A stretch of DNA of 64,000 nucleotides, taken from DASPOJ01 sp050014395. Its GTDB lineage: Bacteria; Acidobacteriota; Terriglobia; Acidiferrales; UBA7541. A model generated the notes under the pieces. That model ran no database searches, was not told where the DNA came from, and was given only the letters and a program-made list of their open reading frames with translations. How positions within the stretch are numbered: position 1 is the first letter of the stretch; each line of letters opens with the position of its first letter. Below are positions 60,374 through 64,000 of the stretch, one piece after another. The position numbers were made by a program, and so were the translations under genes. The DNA is taken from NCBI GenBank assembly GCA_050014395.1, contig JBEKDK010000004.1:1-64000 (forward strand), in the 5' to 3' direction.

Positions 60374-60917
60374 GCCGATGCTCGTGAGCGTGGTTGTCGC
60401 TATGAACGTGGTCGTCGCTCTCAACGTGGTTATCGGAGTGATCGTGCGTGTGGCCGTGCGTTGCCTCATGCGCATGGTCGTGGCTGTGCGCCTTGCCGAT
60501 CGGCTCGAAGACGGCCAGCCGCCGCTCCCAGCGCGCGCCGATGCGATCGAGAAGTTGCACCATCGCCGTATCATCCGGCACCAGCAGCGCGTCGCCATCC
60601 ACTGCCAGCGGAAAATGCCGATTGCCAACCTCAAACGCGATGCGCACCGCGCTGCGTGAATCGGCCGGCAAAATCGCGAGCACCGATTCCGGCGCCGCCT
60701 CGATCGCCAGATACCAATCGGCCTCAATCCACACGATTGCTCCCGGCTCAAGCGTCGTGCCGGTAGGCAAAGCGAAAGCAATTTCGCGCCCGCCGGCCGT
60801 CGTGAACCGGCCGCGCAGCCAGCGGCGCTGCTCAGATGTAAGGATTAGCGAATCGCGCTGCCTGCCAGAGATGCCGGCGGCCGCAGCTGGCAGCGCGAGT
60901 TGTTCGATAATCAGCAC
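60363..60917 (-). CDS. ureE: Urease nickel chaperone UreE with histidine-rich tail
   Basis: 184 residues. The N-terminal peptide-binding domain (QRDSLILTSEQRRWLRGRFTTAGGREIAFALPTGTTLEPGA) and the ferredoxin-like metal domain (AFEVGNRHFPLAVDGDALLVPDDTAMVQLLDRIGARWERRLAVFEP) are intact. The C-terminal about 40 residues are an HD/HE repeat tail with around 15 histidines, which should bind several nickel ions and store or deliver them. It lies between ureC and ureF. Confidence 0.94.
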   Translation of the reverse strand: MLIIEQLALPAAAAGISGRQRDSLILTSEQRRWLRGRFTTAGGREIAFALPTGTTLEPGAIVWIEADWYLAIEAAPESVLAILPADSRSAVRIAFEVGNRHFPLAVDGDALLVPDDTAMVQLLDRIGARWERRLAVFEPIGKAHSHDHAHEATHGHTHDHSDNHVESDDHVHSDNHAHEHRHGR

Positions 60918-60932
60918 GCCCGCCTCCGCGAT

Positions 60933-62651
60933 TTAAAAAAGAAAATAGCGTTGCGCCATCGGCAGCACGCGCGCCGGCTCGCACGTCAGCAATTCGCCGT
61001 CGGCGCGCACCTGATAGGTTTCAGGGTCCACTTCGATGCGCGGCAGCGCGTCGTTGCGAATCATGTCGCGCTTGCTCAGCCCGCGGCAGCGGCGCACCGC
61101 GGAGATTCTCTTTTTCAATCCCAATTTCGCCGGCACTCCGCCATCCAGCGCCGCCTTAGAAACGAACGTCAACGAAGTCGAATTCACCGCTGCGCCGAAG
61201 CTGCCAAACATCGGCCGATAAAGCACCGGCTGCGGCGTGGGAATCGAAGCGTTGGCGTCGCCCATCGCGGCCCACGCAATGAAGCCGCCTTTCAGAATCA
61301 TTTCCGGCTTCACGCCGAAAAACGCCGGCGTCCACAACACCAAATCCGCAAACTTCCCCGTCTCAACCGACCCAACTTCGTGCGCAATTCCGTGCGTGAT
61401 CGCGGGATTGATCGTGTATTTCGCCACGTAGCGCCGCACGCGCAGATTGTCGCTCCCGGATTTTTCGCCCGGCAACGGCCCGCGCTGCTTTTTCATTTTG
61501 TCCGCGGTCTGCCACGTGCGAATCACCACTTCCCCGATGCGCCCCATGGCCTGCGAATCTGACGACATCATGCTGATAGCGCCCAAATCGTGCAGCACGT
61601 CCTCGGCGGCGATCGTTTCAGCGCGAATGCGCGACTCCGCAAACGCCACGTCTTCCGGAATCGATGGACTCAAATGATGGCAGACCATCAGCATGTCTAG
61701 ATGCTCGTCGAGCGTGTTGACGGTAAACGGCATCGTGGGGTTGGTCGATGACGGCAAACAATTCGGCTCGCCGCAGACCGTGATAATGTCCGGCGCGTGT
61801 CCGCCGCCCGCGCCTTCAGTGTGATACGTGTGGATCGTGCGCCCGCGGAACGCGCGAATCGATTCCTGCACGAAGCCGGCTTCGTTCAGCGTGTCCGTGT
61901 GAATCGCCACTTGTACGTCGAATTCTTCGGCCACTCCCAGCGCGCAATCGATCGCCGCCGGCGTCGTGCCCCAGTCTTCGTGCAGCTTCAATCCGATCGC
62001 GCCGGCTGCGATCTGCTCGATCAGCGGCTCCGGCCACGACGCGTTGCCCTTGCCGAGAAAACCGAGATTGATCGGAAAGCCTTCCGCGGATTCCAGCATG
62101 CGATGCATATTCCACGGGCCGGGCGTGCACGTGGTGGCATTGGTGCCGGTGGCGGGCCCCGTACCGCCGCCGAGCAGCGTGGTCACGCCGGCAGCGAGCG
62201 CCGTCTCCACGAGCTGTGGGCAAATAAAATGTATGTGCGAATCGATTCCGCCGGCCGTGGCGATTTTTCCTTCTCCGGCGATCACCTCCGTGCTCGCGCC
62301 GACGACCATGCCGGGCGTCACGCCATCCATCAAATCTGGATTGCCCGCCTTGCCGATGCCCACGATTCGTCCGCCGCGAATCCCGATATCGGCCTTCACG
62401 ATTCCGCTGTGATCCAGGATCACAGCGTTGGTGATCACCGCGTCCAGCGCTCCGCCGGCGGCCGTGGCCGTGCTCGATTGCCCCATGCCGTCGCGCAACA
62501 CTTTGCCGCCGCCGAATTTCGCCTCTTCGCCGGGCGTGGTCAGGTCGCGCTCGATCTCAATGAAAAGATCGGTGTCGGCCAAGCGCACGCGATCGCCCAC
62601 GGTGGGACCGTAAAGGTCCGCGTACTGACGGCGTGGAATATTCAGGCTCAC
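60933..62651 (-). CDS. ureC: Urease alpha subunit UreC
   Basis: 572 residues. Active-site features are all present: HIHF in GGIDSHIHFICPQ, the carbamylated lysine in GLKLHEDWGTTP, histidines in AIHTDTLNEAGFV and TYHTEGAGGGHAPDI, the flap cysteine in MVCHHLSPSIPEDVAFAESRIR, and the nickel aspartate in MSSDSQAMGR. It binds the two nickel ions and hydrolyses urea to ammonia and carbamate. The start ATG at 62651 follows ureB by 4 bases. The tail QRYFLF is typical. Confidence 0.97.
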   Translation of the reverse strand: MSLNIPRRQYADLYGPTVGDRVRLADTDLFIEIERDLTTPGEEAKFGGGKVLRDGMGQSSTATAAGGALDAVITNAVILDHSGIVKADIGIRGGRIVGIGKAGNPDLMDGVTPGMVVGASTEVIAGEGKIATAGGIDSHIHFICPQLVETALAAGVTTLLGGGTGPATGTNATTCTPGPWNMHRMLESAEGFPINLGFLGKGNASWPEPLIEQIAAGAIGLKLHEDWGTTPAAIDCALGVAEEFDVQVAIHTDTLNEAGFVQESIRAFRGRTIHTYHTEGAGGGHAPDIITVCGEPNCLPSSTNPTMPFTVNTLDEHLDMLMVCHHLSPSIPEDVAFAESRIRAETIAAEDVLHDLGAISMMSSDSQAMGRIGEVVIRTWQTADKMKKQRGPLPGEKSGSDNLRVRRYVAKYTINPAITHGIAHEVGSVETGKFADLVLWTPAFFGVKPEMILKGGFIAWAAMGDANASIPTPQPVLYRPMFGSFGAAVNSTSLTFVSKAALDGGVPAKLGLKKRISAVRRCRGLSKRDMIRNDALPRIEVDPETYQVRADGELLTCEPARVLPMAQRYFLF

Positions 62652-62655
62652 GCGT

Positions 62656-63024
62656 CTAAGCTCCCAAGAATCCTTGTTCGCGCGCGCGTTTCAATGCCGC
62701 TTCGCGCCGCGATTCGTCGGTCGATCCCTCGGTCAAACCGTTGCACCCATGCACCGTCGCCGTCCCGCCGATCGCCACCAGCACGACGCGCTTTGTATCT
62801 CCCGGCTCAAATCGCACCGCCGTCCCCGCCGGAATGTTCAGCCGCATCCCGAACGCCAGCTTGCGATCAAAGCGCAGCGCCTTGTTCGCCTCAAAAAAAT
62901 GATAATGCGAGCCGACTTGAATCGGCCGGTCGCCCGTGTTGGCGACTTCGAGTTCCTGGGTCCGCCGGCCGGCATTCGCCACCACCGCGCCCTCGCCCAA
63001 AATGTATTCGCCCGGAATCATCAA
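62656..63024 (-). CDS. ureB: Urease beta subunit UreB
   Basis: 122 residues. Key segments MIPGEYILGEG, ELEVANTGDRPIQVGSHYHFFEANKALRFDR and LNIPAGTAVRFEPGDTKRVVLVAIGG are the family core. A C-terminal tail (NGLTEGSTDESRREAALKRAREQGFLGA) is usual. It forms the alpha-beta-gamma trimer unit with UreC and UreA. The first codon (ATG at 63024) is followed by a second ATG; either could be used. A GGGGGGAGA run upstream may serve as ribosome binding site. Gap to ureA is 68 bases, longer than elsewhere in the operon. Confidence 0.95.
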   Translation of the reverse strand: MMIPGEYILGEGAVVANAGRRTQELEVANTGDRPIQVGSHYHFFEANKALRFDRKLAFGMRLNIPAGTAVRFEPGDTKRVVLVAIGGTATVHGCNGLTEGSTDESRREAALKRAREQGFLGA

Positions 63025-63092
63025 GAGCCGCTCAGTCTCCCCCCCTAACCCGTTGTCCTAATTGCACTTACTGCCGCTGTTCCGTTTTGGAA

Positions 63093-63395
63093 CTAACGGA
63101 TCGGGTGGTGCACCGTCACCAATTTCGTCCCGTCGGGAAACGTTCCTTCCACCTGAATTTCGGGCAGCATCTCCGGCACGCCTTCCATCACGTCGGCGCG
63201 CGTCAAAATCGTGGCGCCAAATTCCATCAGCTCCGAAACGGAGCGGCCGTCGCGAATCGCTTCGAGCAATTCCCCGGTGATCAGCGCAACCGCCTCGGGA
63301 TAGTTGAGCAGCAACTTGCGCGCCCGCCGCTTCCGCGCAAGCTCCGCCGCCGTGGCGATCAACAGCTTATCGACCTCGCGGGGCGTGAGATGCAT
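63093..63395 (-). CDS. ureA: Urease gamma subunit UreA
   Basis: 100 residues (MHLTPREVDKLLIATAAELARKRRARKLLLNYPEAVALITGELLEAIRDGRSV...), the standard UreA. It packs against UreC and UreB; no catalytic residue. It is the first gene of ureABCEFGD. No ribosome binding site is seen, and GATAAT ends 8 bases before the ATG (with TTGTCG 15 bases further up), so the message may be leaderless or nearly so. Nothing nearby resembles a nickel or urea transporter. Confidence 0.95.
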   Translation of the reverse strand: MHLTPREVDKLLIATAAELARKRRARKLLLNYPEAVALITGELLEAIRDGRSVSELMEFGATILTRADVMEGVPEMLPEIQVEGTFPDGTKLVTVHHPIR

Positions 63396-63508
63396 GCCGG
63401 AAGATTATCAAACGAGGGAAAGCGCGACAATGCCCGGGGCCGCGCCAAATCTTTGCTTCAGCCGCCGCGTTATTTCGATAGGCGATGTGAACTGCGCTTC
63501 GGCCGGCC

Positions 63509-64000
63509 CTAAACCGCCAGGCCATTCACGCGAAACACGATCGCATAATCGCACGGCTTCTCCGCCGGCAATTTCACGCGCAGCGCGTCCGCGTCCTGCG
63601 TCCATTCAAGCTTGCCCGGCGCGCCGAGTAATTCGACATTGGTGATTTTCCCCATCGCCACGGCGCTCGACGTTCCGAGCGGCGCGATCACCGCCGTTTC
63701 GCCCGGCACACCCATCACGAACGCATACAGCGTTTGCCCCTTGGTCGTAAAGCGCACGTCGGCTTCGGTGAAATCCTGGCGGCCTTTCTCGTTGAACGCG
63801 GAAGCCGGCGCGGCCGCGGTCGGCGCCGCACCCGGAGCGGCAGGCACCGTGCTCGGCCCTGCGCCAAATATTTTCCATGGCCGGCTCGAATAAATCGCTT
63901 CGCTATTCACCGCCATCCATTTTGTGATCCCGTCGAGCACGGCAAGTTCCCTGTCGTCGAGCATGCCGCTATTCGGCAGCGGAAAATTCAGCAGCAGATT
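63509..64000 (-). CDS. C-terminal part of an alpha-L-fucosidase-like protein (cut by the right edge)
   Basis: 164 residues run from the right edge to a stop at 63509; the N-terminus is outside the window. NLLLNFPLPNSGMLDDRELAVLDGITKWMAVNSEAIYSSRPWKIFG matches the end of the GH29 catalytic domain, and VRFTTKGQTLYAFVMGVPGETAVIAPLG is the start of the C-terminal beta-sandwich. GH29 enzymes release terminal fucose. An in-frame ATG at 63964 exists but lies inside the domain. An A/P-rich insertion (PSTVPAAPGAAPTAAAPASA) lies between the two parts, unusual for the family. Substrate is not known. Confidence 0.78.
   Translation of the reverse strand, partial: NLLLNFPLPNSGMLDDRELAVLDGITKWMAVNSEAIYSSRPWKIFGAGPSTVPAAPGAAPTAAAPASAFNEKGRQDFTEADVRFTTKGQTLYAFVMGVPGETAVIAPLGTSSAVAMGKITNVELLGAPGKLEWTQDADALRVKLPAEKPCDYAIVFRVNGLAV

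Noticed and set aside
61797..63512. A 571-codon frame on the plus strand over the urease genes
   Set aside because: Antisense to ureA, ureB and ureC, which are unmistakable. Similar long frames opposite acnA (8845-10359), the porin at 54973-56361 and glnA (56590-58122) were dropped for the same reason.

Overview
The window looks like chromosomal DNA from an Acidobacteriota, probably of the Terriglobia type. I infer this from the GC-rich codon use and from several gene types common in that phylum: a Ser/Thr kinase fused to TolB-like and TPR regions, secreted proteins rich in GWAPY/GHWVW-type repeats (DUF6600-like) with a FecR-like N-terminus, a CCAEP-tail radical SAM enzyme beside an ATP-grasp protein, and a DUF4424 protein. 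The taxon is an inference. I see no phage, insertion sequence, rRNA, tRNA or CRISPR array.

Layout. 1-4.5 kb: glucose-6-phosphate isomerase (cut by the left edge), an Fe(2+)-trafficking YggX-type protein, and a two-gene ATP-grasp/radical SAM unit. 4.5-5.5 kb: gene-free DNA with a four-copy repeat and hairpins. 5.5-17 kb: ThuA-like protein, DinB, a lipoprotein, aconitase, a TPR metallopeptidase, Lgt, two glycosyltransferase-like genes and a PilZ protein. 17-20 kb: PhoB/PhoR. 20-25 kb: a lipocalin-like protein, a porin, and a small membrane protein with a YeiH transporter. 25-29.5 kb: pstSCAB-phoU behind a recognisable PHO box. 29.6-33 kb: DUF4424 protein and the kinase. 33-40.5 kb: two DUF6600-like paralogues flanking an NtrB/NtrC-type two-component pair, with a sigma-54 promoter in front of one of them. 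40.7-43 kb: sorbosone-dehydrogenase-like protein and a dienelactone hydrolase. 43-46 kb: sulfate assimilation operon sat-TauE/SafE-cysH. 46-49 kb: uroporphyrinogen-III synthase, GAF-ANTAR protein and siroheme methyltransferase. 49-54 kb: two MacB-like permeases, a small secreted protein, threonine ammonia-lyase, siroheme dehydrogenase and PII. 54.8-58 kb: porin and glutamine synthetase. 58-63.4 kb: urease operon ureABCEFGD. Right edge: C-terminus of an alpha-L-fucosidase-like protein.

The most interesting system is a set of three cysteine-rich leader peptides too short for ordinary gene calling. Each sits directly upstream of an intrinsic terminator and then of a sulfur-related transcription unit. 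Leader A (43136-43255) has four CCC triplets and precedes sat-TauE-cysH. Leader B (23137-23232, minus) precedes the porin gene at 21108-22907. Leader C (24771-24866, minus) precedes the 46-residue membrane protein and YeiH. In A and B the end of the leader ORF can pair with the 5' arm of the following terminator, and A and B share nearly the same terminator. This is the architecture of ribosome-mediated transcription attenuation sensing cysteine (Cys-tRNA) supply. It predicts that the porin, YeiH and TauE-type proteins import a sulfur source.

Other links: PhoB/PhoR plus a PHO-box-driven pst operon give phosphate control; PII, GAF-ANTAR, glutamine synthetase and urease form a nitrogen theme; hemD, cobA and the CysG-N-type dehydrogenase supply siroheme for sulfite and nitrite reduction.
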